A stretch of DNA of 41,520 nucleotides from Sulfuricurvum sp. GTDB lineage: Bacteria > Campylobacterota > Campylobacteria > Campylobacterales > Sulfurimonadaceae. The first letter of the stretch is position 1, and the number at the start of each line of letters is the position of its first letter. Of this stretch, positions 7,822 through 17,986 are shown piece after piece. Below the pieces are notes generated by a model that saw only the letters and a program-made list of their open reading frames with translations, was not told the origin of the DNA and did no database searches. The DNA is taken from assembly GCF_028688295.1 (NCBI RefSeq), contig NZ_JAQTYM010000016.1, positions 1 through 41,520 on the forward strand, in the 5' to 3' direction. The position numbers were made by a program, and so were the translations under genes.

Positions 7822-8507
7822 TGACATTCGATCAGCAGTGGATTGAATATGATTTCAATCCGTTTATCCTTTTTAACTCTAGTGGAAAGATTGTATCTCT
7901 AAACACTGAGGCTCAATATCTTCTCGGAGCGGTAGAGGGGTCGGCTATTTACAAAATTGCCACTACTTACGCGAGTTCCTCATTCGGCTTCAAAACCACT
8001 TTTTTAGAGTTAGAATTCGGTCGATTTAAATTTTTTGGGATTACCGTTGGCTACGAAGATGAAGAACAAATCGGTATCCGTCTCTATCAACTCCCCTCTT
8101 TCCAGTTTACCAAACATAAACCCGATGGGCAACTTGTCAACGTCTATACATTGATCGATTTGTGTATCAGTTCCAATTCTATCGGAAGCCAAACTAAATA
8201 TACCAAAGAACTCGACCCCACTATCCCAGAGATTAGACTCCAAACCGAATGGTTTATAAAATTGTTGAATAAGATTTATGTTTCAATGAATGGGAATGAG
8301 AAGATTGTTACGCGTCTATTTTTCCGTGTCGGTGAGCATATTAAATTTGAAGGGGAAAAATATTCGATTTTCTCCATCGAAATATCTGCCGAAACGATCA
8401 ATCGCAAATATCTCTCAGAGATTGCCCATTTGGCTGAAGAGAACAATCTCTTCGTCGATCTAAAAGAGCAAAAAATTACGATTAATGTTCCGATGATTGT
8501 GAAATAA
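7821..8507 (+). CDS. Unrecognised protein with PAS-like N-terminus, coupled to rpoD
   Basis: A protein of 228 residues beginning [20 protein letters not shown]. The segment FNPFILFNSSGKIVSLNTEA followed by QYLLG (about 12-36) has the shape of a PAS-domain start. The C-terminal third (RLFFRVGEHIKFEGEKYSIF onward) faintly resembles a degenerate histidine-kinase ATPase fold, but no H-box, N-box or GxG motif can be seen, so catalysis is unlikely. There is no signal peptide or membrane segment. The start shares one base with the rpoD stop (TGATG), implying coupled translation and a matched dose with sigma-70. A role in sensing or sigma control is inference. The 3' end overlaps the convergent membrane-protein gene by 26 bases. 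Confidence 0.75.
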   Translation: MTFDQQWIEYDFNPFILFNSSGKIVSLNTEAQYLLGAVEGSAIYKIATTYASSSFGFKTTFLELEFGRFKFFGITVGYEDEEQIGIRLYQLPSFQFTKHKPDGQLVNVYTLIDLCISSNSIGSQTKYTKELDPTIPEIRLQTEWFIKLLNKIYVSMNGNEKIVTRLFFRVGEHIKFEGEKYSIFSIEISAETINRKYLSEIAHLAEENNLFVDLKEQKITINVPMIVK

Positions 8508-9003
8508 ATAAATCCCTAGCGATCATGTATCCAATCGGGATTCCTACTGCTAACCCTACCAAGTAGGGTAATACCACTAACGCATGATTGTTATTAAGGG
8601 CGATAAATCCCAACACTAAAAATGCATAAGGGATAAGGCGATACACAGAAACCATTGCCGAGGCATTTTTCGTAGTATTTTGGATGATATTGCTCTTTTG
8701 TCGCGCTTTTTCTTCTTTGATCATTTGCTTTATATCGGTGATCTCTTGCTCACGCTCTTCTTCGTACAAATCATACGGATCATCCATCATATCGATAACA
8801 TCTTTATTGTCTTCGGGATCAATATCTCCGACACGACTTTGAATCATATTACGGTATGAATAGAGCGATCCCATGACGATGGTCATCGATGTTAACATCG
8901 CAACCGTAAAGTTAGCATAAATAGTAGCCGAATGAAGTAACAGAGGTAATGAACCTAAGAGTGCAATCGTGAGAATGAGAAAAGGCTTTTTAATCTTCGT
9001 CAT
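8482..9003 (-). CDS. Conserved membrane protein downstream of hemL
   Basis: A 173-residue integral membrane protein. Two hydrophobic segments at the N-terminus (FLILTIALLGSLPLLLHSAT, then FTVAMLTSMTIVMGSLYSY) are followed by a long acidic, charged region (DPEDNKDVIDMMDDPYDLYE and onward), then two more hydrophobic segments near the C-terminus (LIPYAFLVLGFIALNN, VVLPYLVGLAVGIPIGYMIA). ATG at 9003 is preferred to the longer frame because the extension would lie entirely inside the upstream gene. It overlaps that gene by 14 bases. A hemL-neighbouring pair of membrane proteins is, as I recall, common in Campylobacterota. Function unknown. Confidence 0.75.
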   Translation of the reverse strand: MTKIKKPFLILTIALLGSLPLLLHSATIYANFTVAMLTSMTIVMGSLYSYRNMIQSRVGDIDPEDNKDVIDMMDDPYDLYEEEREQEITDIKQMIKEEKARQKSNIIQNTTKNASAMVSVYRLIPYAFLVLGFIALNNNHALVVLPYLVGLAVGIPIGYMIARDLFISQSSEH

Positions 9004-9292
9004 CGTCATCATCATTTTTTTGTGATTTACCCATGTTGTAACGAGGATCTTTTGCGAGCTTTTCGAACTCTTTGTATTGCTTACTGTAGGCCTTATAAAC
9101 ATTCAAGAAAGCGGCTAATATACCTATGGCAACACCCACCCATAACAACCAGGTAATGCCTGTAAGCTTTTTAAGCCCCAAGCCAATCCCCACTCCTATT
9201 AACACGGCAACAACCATCGAAATACCCAGAGACAAGCTTTCAGCCCCTTCGATGATCGGTTTTAAACGGGGTTTATGCTCTTCGTTTTCCAT
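8990..9292 (-). CDS. AtpZ/AtpI-family membrane protein
   Basis: A 100-residue protein with two hydrophobic helices (SLGISMVVAVLIGVGIGLGL and WLLWVGVAIGILAAFLNVYK) joined by a short loop, the architecture of the AtpZ/AtpI family (DUF-type PF09527) that assists assembly or Mg2+/Ca2+ supply of F-type ATP synthase. The tail ends in a run of aspartates. Unlike most family members it is not next to atp genes but after hemL, with a REP-like hairpin between. The start MENEEHKPRLK follows AAAGGT. Family assignment is fairly secure; a specific ATP-synthase role is inference. Confidence 0.75.
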   Translation of the reverse strand: MENEEHKPRLKPIIEGAESLSLGISMVVAVLIGVGIGLGLKKLTGITWLLWVGVAIGILAAFLNVYKAYSKQYKEFEKLAKDPRYNMGKSQKNDDDDDED

Positions 9293-9317
9293 GAAATACC
9301 TTTTTTATTTTTATATC

Positions 9318-9375
9318 CGTTCGTGGTGAGCTTGTCGAACCATGAATCCACCCTTCGACAAGCTCAGGGCGAACG
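9318..9375. repeat. REP-like inverted repeat (TTCGACAAGCTCAGGG type)
   Basis: CGTTCGTGGTGAGCTTGTCG (from 9318) pairs with TTCGACAAGCTCAGGGCGAACG at 9354-9375 (22 bases; cited by position), giving an imperfect stem of about 22 bp around a 14-base loop. This GC-richer sequence stands out from its AT-rich surroundings and matches a repeat I know to be dispersed in many bacterial genomes. It lies between hemL and the AtpZ-like gene, where it could act as a transcript stabiliser or partial terminator. Confidence 0.75.
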
Positions 9376-9383
9376 TTAAAGTT

Positions 9384-10667
9384 TTATAACTCTGAAAAAA
9401 TCTTTTCCGCTGCGGCAATCGTCTCTTCGATCATCGCATCGGTCGTAGCCGTACAAATAAATCCGGTCTCAAACTGTGAACACGCAAAATAAAACCCTGC
9501 ATCGAGCATTGCGGCATGAAAGCGGGCAAAACGTGCCGTATCACTTTTCAATGCTTCGGCGAAATTACCGACCGCTGTATCACAAAAGAAAAATCCGAAC
9601 ATCGATCCGCGAACATCGGTTTGCAATCCGATATTGTGTTTCGCTGCTGCATCAGCAAAACCGCTCATCAAACGCTTCGCTCGCTCTTCGAGAACTCCGA
9701 ATACACGGGCATTGGTTTTGAGTTTACCAATCGACGCCAATCCTGCCGCCATAGCAACCGGATTACCGCTGAGAGTTCCCGCCTGATACACGCCCCCCTC
9801 AGGAGAAAGGTGAGCCATAATCTCACGACGTCCGCCGAACGCACCCACCGGCATACCGCCGCCGATAACCTTACCAAGGGTTACAAGGTCAGGCTTCGTC
9901 CCCGTAATGCTCTCCGCACCGTGTAAACACGCACGGAATCCGCTCATTACTTCATCAAAAATAAGTAATGCACCGTACTCATCACACACTGCGCGTAATT
10001 GGGCAAGGAAATCTTTGGTTGCGGGGACGAGCCCCATATTTCCTGCAATCGGTTCGATGATGACACAGGCGATCCCCGGGCTATCCTTGAAACATTGCTT
10101 GACACTCTCGATATTGTTGTATTCTGCTAAAAGGGTGTGTTTGGTAAAGTCCGCAGGTACCCCCGGAGAGCTCGGTGTTCCGAATGTCACGGCACCGGAG
10201 CCCGCTTGAACGAGCAACGCATCGCTGTGACCGTGGTAGCATCCGGTGAATTTGACGATGTCATCACGTCCCGTAAATCCGCGAGCGAGGCGAATAGCGC
10301 TCATCACCGCTTCGGTTCCGCTGCTGACAAAACGGATTTTTTCGATCGAGTCATAGATGGATATAATCAGCTCTGCAAGTTCAGATTCCGCTTCGGTCGG
10401 CGCACCGAAACTGAGACCGTGCTTGACCGCTTCGATCACCGCATTTTCTATAGACTCATCACGATGTCCGAAGATCAACGGCCCCCAGCTCTGGACATAA
10501 TCGACGTAACGGTTCTCATCGATGTCGACCAAGTATCCACCCTCTCCGCGCGCGATAAAACGGGGGATCCCGCCGACGCTTTTAAATGCACGTACGGGGG
10601 AGTTTACACCGCCGGGGATAAGATTTTGGGCTTTTTCAAAGGCTGCTTGAGAGTGTTCAATGCTCAT
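9384..10667 (-). CDS. hemL: Glutamate-1-semialdehyde 2,1-aminomutase
   Basis: HemL converts glutamate-1-semialdehyde to 5-aminolevulinate with pyridoxamine/pyridoxal phosphate in tetrapyrrole biosynthesis by the C5 route. The frame can be extended upstream to 10844, but ATG at 10667 gives the family start [20 protein letters not shown] and a 427-residue protein, follows a good AGGA site, and leaves room for a TATAAT box at 10695-10700. Visible motifs are [14 protein letters not shown] (PLP phosphate site), FDEVMSGFR, and [17 protein letters not shown] with the Schiff-base lysine. It is divergent from tgt and heads an operon with two membrane-protein genes. Confidence 0.96.
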   Translation of the reverse strand: MSIEHSQAAFEKAQNLIPGGVNSPVRAFKSVGGIPRFIARGEGGYLVDIDENRYVDYVQSWGPLIFGHRDESIENAVIEAVKHGLSFGAPTEAESELAELIISIYDSIEKIRFVSSGTEAVMSAIRLARGFTGRDDIVKFTGCYHGHSDALLVQAGSGAVTFGTPSSPGVPADFTKHTLLAEYNNIESVKQCFKDSPGIACVIIEPIAGNMGLVPATKDFLAQLRAVCDEYGALLIFDEVMSGFRACLHGAESITGTKPDLVTLGKVIGGGMPVGAFGGRREIMAHLSPEGGVYQAGTLSGNPVAMAAGLASIGKLKTNARVFGVLEERAKRLMSGFADAAAKHNIGLQTDVRGSMFGFFFCDTAVGNFAEALKSDTARFARFHAAMLDAGFYFACSQFETGFICTATTDAMIEETIAAAEKIFSEL

Positions 10668-10694
10668 AAGATTTCCTGCATATATGTTTTCGGT

Positions 10695-10700
10695 ATTATA
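10695..10700 (-). promoter_or_regulatory. -10 element upstream of hemL
   Basis: TATAAT on the minus strand, 28 bases before the hemL ATG at 10667. This placement supports that start over the longer frame, whose 5' end would lie within the divergent tgt gene. Confidence 0.55.
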
Positions 10701-10769
10701 GAGTGTAAATGCTTTGGAGTTGCCTATAAACCTAATGTACGGTAAAATAATGAAAAAACAAGGTTTTGA

Positions 10770-12656
<1,887 letters not shown>

Positions 12657-12669
<13 letters not shown>

Positions 12670-13595
12670 AAACCATCGCGATCAGCGTAGGTGATCTAAA
12701 CGGTGTAGGTTTCGAGATACTCCTTAAAGCGCACAATCAGGTCAAACAGCTCTGCAATCCGCTCTATTGTATCAACTACACGATGGCACATCAAGCAGCC
12801 CATTTGCTCCATACACAAATCCCCAATGATTTTCATATCTTTAAAGTCTCCGGCGAATTTACGATTGAGCCTGGGATAATATCAGCACAAAGCGGGCGAT
12901 ACAGCTATGATTCATTCATTGCTGCGGTAGAACTTGCTAAATCACAAGCTGTTGATGCGATCGTTACCCTACCGATCCACAAAGAAGCGTGGATGATGGC
13001 AGGGATAGATTATGTGGGTCATACTGATGCGCTACGTGATCTTTTAAACTCGGATGCGATTATGATGCTCGGATGTGAAAAGCTGTATGTGGCACTCTAT
13101 ACTGAGCATATACCATTGCAGAAAGTTCCTTCACATATTAACAGTGATGATCTTTACGATTTTCTTATCCGCTTTCATAAAAATTTTAACCGTTCGCCTG
13201 TTGCAGTACTCGGTCTTAACCCTCATGCCGGAGATCATGGAGTACTGGGTGATGAAGAACGAATGATCGAAGAAGCGATCATTCGAGCTAATGAATATAT
13301 CGGCGAAAGTATTTATGAAGGACCGATTGTCCCTGATATTGCGTTTACTCCACGAAGTCGTGTGCATTATAAAACCATTGTTGCGATGTACCATGACCAA
13401 GGGTTGGCACCACTTAAGGCACTCTATTTTGATGAGGGAATCAATATCTCTTTAGGATTGCCTATCATTCGTACGTCGGTTGATCATGGAACAGCGTTTG
13501 ACATTGCCTATCAAAACAAAGCATTAATATTAAGTTATATTAATGCCATCAAAGCCGCCATAGACCTCAATACGGATGATGTGAACCATGTCTAA
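12657..13595 (+). CDS. pdxA: 4-hydroxythreonine-4-phosphate dehydrogenase
   Basis: PdxA oxidises 4-phosphohydroxythreonine with NAD(P)+; the product decarboxylates to the aminoketone used by PdxJ, so the two adjacent genes catalyse consecutive steps. The 312-residue protein has AISVGDLNGVGFEI at the N-terminus, GHTDALRDLL (metal histidine), NPHAGDHGVLG, and the C-terminal MYHDQGLAPLKALYF with TSVDHGTAFDIA. It overlaps pdxJ by 13 bases at the start and the PilZ gene by 8 bases at the end, which indicates a single coupled transcript. Confidence 0.95.
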
Positions 13596-14664
13596 GAAAA
13601 AAGAAAGTATTGATGTTTTCAAAACAGTCTTTCACCCTCATTTAGACTCAGCGATTTTTCGTATTACCTTTATCAAAGCAGCATGGAAAGCCTACACAGA
13701 TCAGGAAACATCCCCAATAACTCAAAACCATTTTCACCTTTTAATCGGAAAACTGTATGATTCACTTTTTTTAAATATCAAATCTGACAGCGATAAGTTA
13801 CTGAGTGATATACGTGATCTTTTCCGTCATTCAGAAGCACTTGAGCATTTTTTAACCGATACATTTTACATTGTCCTCAATTACTATATTAAATCGTTTT
13901 ACGGAAATTTGGGTGGATGGGATAAAATCATCCCTTTTGCTACAGCCATCGAGCGATTTATAATTTATGCTTCAAATCGTCTTGATGAGGAATCATTCTT
14001 TATTTTCGAAGATGCTCTTATCAATGCGCTTGAGCGGTTGCGGCTTCGTTCTGAGTCTATCGTAGTTCTTAATACTTATTATGGTGTACCTATTCAATAC
14101 CCGGCAGAAGTTCTCCATACAGACACTAAAAGTGTCATTATCAGCGTCCATCCTCTCCAAGAGAGTGCAGCTATTTTACAAAATGGTATTTATCTACTCA
14201 AAAACAATCAATTTGTTAATGATGTCTATGCAGCAGTCAATCCCAGAATAATGGATGGGAAACGGGTTCTAGAACTCACCCGCTTTGATCAGCTTCAAAC
14301 ATCATTGTTTCATCGGCAAAGTATTCGTGTACAGCCTGCAAAGCCGCTAACCTTTAGTATCAAAAGCGTGTCGTTAAGTTTTAGTTGTCAGATGTATGAT
14401 CTATCGGTCGGTGGAATTGCCGTTACGAGTAAAACACCCTATTCTTTAACAAATTCACATGAAGTCTATCTTGTCTTCCCCGCTGAAATCATTGGAAGCT
14501 CTAGTGAAGTAATCGGTCATTTGGTCTATAAATCTTCTTATGAAGGTGGTTACAAATATCATTTTAAGATTGAGCCAACACTGCAACAAGAAGCAGAACT
14601 TGGAAAATACATTAAACGCCGTGAGCAAGAGATTATCAAAAAACTGCGTGATGAGATTGTATGA
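13588..14664 (+). CDS. PilZ-domain c-di-GMP receptor protein
   Basis: A protein of 358 residues. The N-terminal 150 residues are predicted mostly helical and unrecognised. About residues 160-235 resemble the beta-rich N-terminal companion domain of YcgR-like proteins. The C-terminal PilZ domain has both c-di-GMP motifs: RxxxR as HRQSIRV (R243, R247) and DxSxxG as DLSVGG (271-276). It should therefore bind c-di-GMP and pass the signal to an unknown target, possibly motility or surface attachment. It overlaps pdxA by 8 bases. The large helical N-terminus and operon position with B6 genes are unusual. There is no signal peptide. Confidence 0.85.
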   Translation: MSKKKESIDVFKTVFHPHLDSAIFRITFIKAAWKAYTDQETSPITQNHFHLLIGKLYDSLFLNIKSDSDKLLSDIRDLFRHSEALEHFLTDTFYIVLNYYIKSFYGNLGGWDKIIPFATAIERFIIYASNRLDEESFFIFEDALINALERLRLRSESIVVLNTYYGVPIQYPAEVLHTDTKSVIISVHPLQESAAILQNGIYLLKNNQFVNDVYAAVNPRIMDGKRVLELTRFDQLQTSLFHRQSIRVQPAKPLTFSIKSVSLSFSCQMYDLSVGGIAVTSKTPYSLTNSHEVYLVFPAEIIGSSSEVIGHLVYKSSYEGGYKYHFKIEPTLQQEAELGKYIKRREQEIIKKLRDEIV

Positions 14665-14682
14665 TATAATGAATACACTATC

Positions 14683-16158
14683 ATGAATCTAAAAGTTGTA
14701 TCCGATATTGTCACCATATTAAATGAGTTTTTATCAAAAGATTTCTATGCACTTGATTTCACTCAAGAAGTCTACTTACAACTTTTACAAAGGTTGGAAA
14801 TTGCTAATGAAACACACTTCGATGATAAAAAAGGTGCTATCAAAAAAGCGCTTATCAACTATTTTTCAAAAACAAATCAGAGTATAGATATTGAGCTTAC
14901 TTTTGCGCGATGTATAGTTCAAAAATCTTTTCTAGAACCTAATGAATCCGAAGTATTTGATCGGAAACTTTTTCAAAATACATTACGCATTATCGATATA
15001 TCTGAGCGTAAAAGTGAATATTCTCCTCTCCCTTATCTTATTTCGATACCTGAGAACATACGTTATGAGTTATTTCAATCCTTTCAAAATACCGAAATGG
15101 CACGAACCATTACTCGCCAACAAATCGAAAATATATTTAATCTTGATCCACGTGATATTATCTTTTTTATTCGAGGTAAGATTTCTATACGATTTTATAC
15201 CTTACCTAAACAATTACCAAAAGGGATGGATAAACGTTTTGCTGGGGAATCTCACGAAGTAATGCAACAGATGTATGAAAACTATTTTCCAGATGGTGCA
15301 TGGTCGCAAATTGAAGAGATATTAAGAGAGGTCATAAATGAAAAACTGAATTTTTCAACTATCGACAATCAAACCTTTGCAAAAATGTGTGTACCTATAT
15401 TTCGTTCTATGTTAGAAATTTTACTTTTGGATATCATTGATAACAATCAGCGTGATAAAATAGAAGGTTTTACGGGATACGTCCTACGACAACATTTTCA
15501 AAATATTTTTCTTTATATGGCAAAAAATCTTTTGGAATATGTTGAAAATCGGGACAAGAATGCTGAACTTTTTATTAAATATTACGCCGATGAAATCATC
15601 CTTGATCCCAATGGCAATAAAATCCAAAAATACGCTATTACAGATACTAAAAATCAAAAATGGAATTTCAGCTCCATCGTCTCGATTATGATGCAATATA
15701 AACAGATGAAACTTCGAATCAGTTCACAAAAAGAGACTATCCATACAGCACAAGGCAAAGTCAGTGAATCACATGCCGATATAGAATCTGAAAAAGATCA
15801 TCATAAATTATTAGACGAACAAATAGATGTTATTACTGGGTTAATTGCTGAAAATGATGGAAAAATATTACAATACAAATCAAAAGCGGGGACACCAAAT
15901 TCCCTATCCAATAGCACGGAAATACAACGTCTCAATAATATGCAAGATGACTTGTTTACTCAAAAGAAAAATGGAAAATATCAGTTGGAACTTTCTAATG
16001 GACGTTTAGCTAACAAAAAAATAGAACTTGTACGCTGTAATAAAAAACTTTTTTATGAACAAAATACTCTTAAAACCTTGATCGAGCAAACCCTTCCCAT
16101 TGTAGAATCCTATGAACTGGTATCGGAAGCAATTGCCTTGGTACTTGCAAAACGTTAA
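14683..16158 (+). CDS. Large unrecognised protein with C-terminal coiled coil
   Basis: A protein of 491 residues that I do not recognise. Residues 1-330 are mixed, mostly helical, without obvious catalytic motifs or membrane segments. About residues 345-460 are rich in E, K, Q and L in heptad-like spacing (KETIHTAQGKVSESHADIES is typical) and should form one or two coiled coils separated by a small GTPNSLS turn. It lies 18 bases after the PilZ gene; a TATAAT-like box at 14666-14671 might give it a separate transcript. No strong ribosome site is visible before ATG 14683. Codon use is more AT-rich than in tgt-pdxA. A structural or scaffold partner of the PilZ protein is a reasonable guess only. 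Confidence 0.75.
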   Translation: MNLKVVSDIVTILNEFLSKDFYALDFTQEVYLQLLQRLEIANETHFDDKKGAIKKALINYFSKTNQSIDIELTFARCIVQKSFLEPNESEVFDRKLFQNTLRIIDISERKSEYSPLPYLISIPENIRYELFQSFQNTEMARTITRQQIENIFNLDPRDIIFFIRGKISIRFYTLPKQLPKGMDKRFAGESHEVMQQMYENYFPDGAWSQIEEILREVINEKLNFSTIDNQTFAKMCVPIFRSMLEILLLDIIDNNQRDKIEGFTGYVLRQHFQNIFLYMAKNLLEYVENRDKNAELFIKYYADEIILDPNGNKIQKYAITDTKNQKWNFSSIVSIMMQYKQMKLRISSQKETIHTAQGKVSESHADIESEKDHHKLLDEQIDVITGLIAENDGKILQYKSKAGTPNSLSNSTEIQRLNNMQDDLFTQKKNGKYQLELSNGRLANKKIELVRCNKKLFYEQNTLKTLIEQTLPIVESYELVSEAIALVLAKR

Positions 16159-16160
16159 AT

Positions 16161-17303
16161 TTATGAGAGACGATCTCGATAGTCTTCATATCCGAATTCA
16201 TGGATGATTTTGAGCTCACCCTCTTTCGTCCAAAAAGCAAGAGAAGGGAGTTTGATCCCATTAAATGTTGTATTTTTGACAAAAGTATAGTGAATCTGAT
16301 CTTCGAATATAATCTTGTCCCCTACTTTTAGCGGTTCATCGAACGAATAATCACCCATAATATCACCCGCAAGACAGGTATTACCACCGAAACGATAGGT
16401 ATACGCCTTCTCGCCCGCTTCTCCAGATCCTCGAATCATTGCACGATACGGCATTGCGAGGGTATCGGGCATATGTGCTTCGGCAGAGCTATCGAGAATA
16501 GCGATATCCATCCCGTTATGGACAATATCGAGTACCGAGGCAACGAGCGGTCCCGTCTGCCATCCAATTGCTTCTCCCGGTTCGAGATAGACGGTGATGT
16601 TATTATGTCGAGATTTAAATGCCTTGATAACTTCAATCAGACGATCTACATCATAATCAACACGCGTAATATGGTGCCCTCCCCCGAAATTGATATATTT
16701 CATTCCGTCGATATAGGGACCAAATTTCGCTTCAAAGGCTTCTAGAACACCTTCCAACGCATCGACGTTTTGTTCACATAGCGCATGAAAATTAAGTCCG
16801 TCAAGTTTTGAGACAATAGAATCATCGAAATTGGCTAACGTCGTCCCCAAACGGCTGTAGAGTCCGCACGGGTTATAGAGATCGACAGGCGATGATGAGT
16901 ATTCAGGATTGACGCGGAGCGATACGGAGATGTTTGGATTTATTGATTTAACTCGATCATAATAGCGATGAAATTGCGCTGGAGAGTTAAAGACTATATC
17001 ATCACTAATACGTGCGATCTCATCGATATCCTCATCTTTGAACGCGGGGGAATAGGTATGAACCTCTTTATCCATTTTCTCCCGTGCTAGTTTAGCTTCA
17101 TGTAATCCGCTGGCGGTACATCCTTGGAGATATTTCGACACAAGCGGAAAGGTTGACCACATGGCGAAACCTTTGAGTGCTAGGATGATTTTTGCTCCCG
17201 ATTCCCGCTGAACACGTTCCATGAGAAGGAGATTTTTTTCTAATAGTGCCTCTTCACAAATGTAACATGGTGTGTGTGGGAGTTTTGAAAAATCGATACT
17301 CAT
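16161..17303 (-). CDS. nspC: Carboxynorspermidine/carboxyspermidine decarboxylase
   Basis: NspC is a PLP-dependent alanine-racemase-fold decarboxylase that makes norspermidine or spermidine from the carboxy precursor, the last step of the alternative polyamine route found in Campylobacterota and Vibrio. The 380-residue length fits. The start FSKLPHTPCYICEEALLEKN, the PLP lysine in LALKGFAMWS, and GGGHHITRVDYDVD and EPGEAIGWQTGPLV are recognisable. The partner dehydrogenase (Lys1/CASDH-type) is not in the window. An extended -10 (TGCTACAAT) lies at 17332-17340 on the minus strand. The gene converges on the 491-residue protein with only two bases between stops. Confidence 0.94.
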   Translation of the reverse strand: MSIDFSKLPHTPCYICEEALLEKNLLLMERVQRESGAKIILALKGFAMWSTFPLVSKYLQGCTASGLHEAKLAREKMDKEVHTYSPAFKDEDIDEIARISDDIVFNSPAQFHRYYDRVKSINPNISVSLRVNPEYSSSPVDLYNPCGLYSRLGTTLANFDDSIVSKLDGLNFHALCEQNVDALEGVLEAFEAKFGPYIDGMKYINFGGGHHITRVDYDVDRLIEVIKAFKSRHNNITVYLEPGEAIGWQTGPLVASVLDIVHNGMDIAILDSSAEAHMPDTLAMPYRAMIRGSGEAGEKAYTYRFGGNTCLAGDIMGDYSFDEPLKVGDKIIFEDQIHYTFVKNTTFNGIKLPSLAFWTKEGELKIIHEFGYEDYRDRLS

Positions 17304-17331
17304 CTCGAAGTCCTTGAAAAATAATGGCGTG

Positions 17332-17401
17332 ATTGTAGCATATCACGATTTCAATCGTTGTACCGCTTCTCTTGCTTTGCAAGTTTAGGAGTGCTAGAAT
17401 A
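17332..17401. promoter_or_regulatory. Divergent promoters for nspC and the AmmeMemoRadiSam A gene
   Basis: On the minus strand TGCTACAAT (17332-17340) forms an extended -10 for nspC. On the plus strand TGCTAGAAT (17393-17401) forms an extended -10 for the gene starting at 17429. The rest of the 125-base divergent spacer shows nothing further. Confidence 0.5.
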
Positions 17402-17428
17402 AAAAAAACAGATCGAAAGGGGCTCCTA

Positions 17429-17986
17429 ATGATGAATCAATTGTACCTCACGATTGCCAGAGAAGCCATCCTCAGTGCTTTTGAAAACTCGCAGATTGAT
17501 ACCAATGCTCTGCTTCGTGCCTATCCCGATCTCGCACAGCCATACGCGACGTTCGTCACCTTGACTTTACATGGAAAACTAAGAGGGTGTATCGGATCGT
17601 TAATAGCGCATAGACCTCTGGTTGAGGATTTAATATCCAATGCTTCATCAGCAGCATTTCGTGATCAACGTTTTCCTTCTTTGACTCCAGAAGAATTCCC
17701 AGAAATTCGTATCGAAGTTTCACTTTTAACGTCGCCGAAACGTGTTGAATATACCTCAAAAGAAGAGCTTCGAAGGTTGATTCGTCCCCTAGTCGATGGA
17801 GTAATTTTGCGTCTAGGGAATCAACAAGCTACGTTTTTACCTCAGGTATGGGAAGAACTTACCGATTTTGATGATTTTTTTGCTCATTTAGGGCTCAAAG
17901 CCGGAATCGGTCACGATCCGCTCTCTTTTCATCCGGAAATTTACACCTATCAAGTAGAAAAACATAAGGAAGGGAACGATGTCTAA
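17429..17986 (+). CDS. amrA: AmmeMemoRadiSam system protein A (AMMECR1 domain)
   Basis: An AMMECR1-domain protein of 185 residues. The central motif LHGKLRGCIGSL contains the near-universal LRGCIG signature of the family, and FRDQRFPSLTPEEFPEIRIE with SLLTSPKRVEY are other conserved blocks. The bacterial A component belongs to a three-part system with a MEMO-like protein B and a radical SAM enzyme whose chemistry is still poorly defined. The frame extends further upstream, but ATG at 17429 has AAAGGGG before it and gives the family's normal length. It overlaps the B gene by 8 bases. Confidence 0.9.
   Translation: MMNQLYLTIAREAILSAFENSQIDTNALLRAYPDLAQPYATFVTLTLHGKLRGCIGSLIAHRPLVEDLISNASSAAFRDQRFPSLTPEEFPEIRIEVSLLTSPKRVEYTSKEELRRLIRPLVDGVILRLGNQQATFLPQVWEELTDFDDFFAHLGLKAGIGHDPLSFHPEIYTYQVEKHKEGNDV

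Noticed and set aside
9476-10745. Several plus-strand ORFs opposite hemL
   Set aside because: They are long because of the higher GC and codon bias of hemL; none resembles a protein or has a ribosome site.
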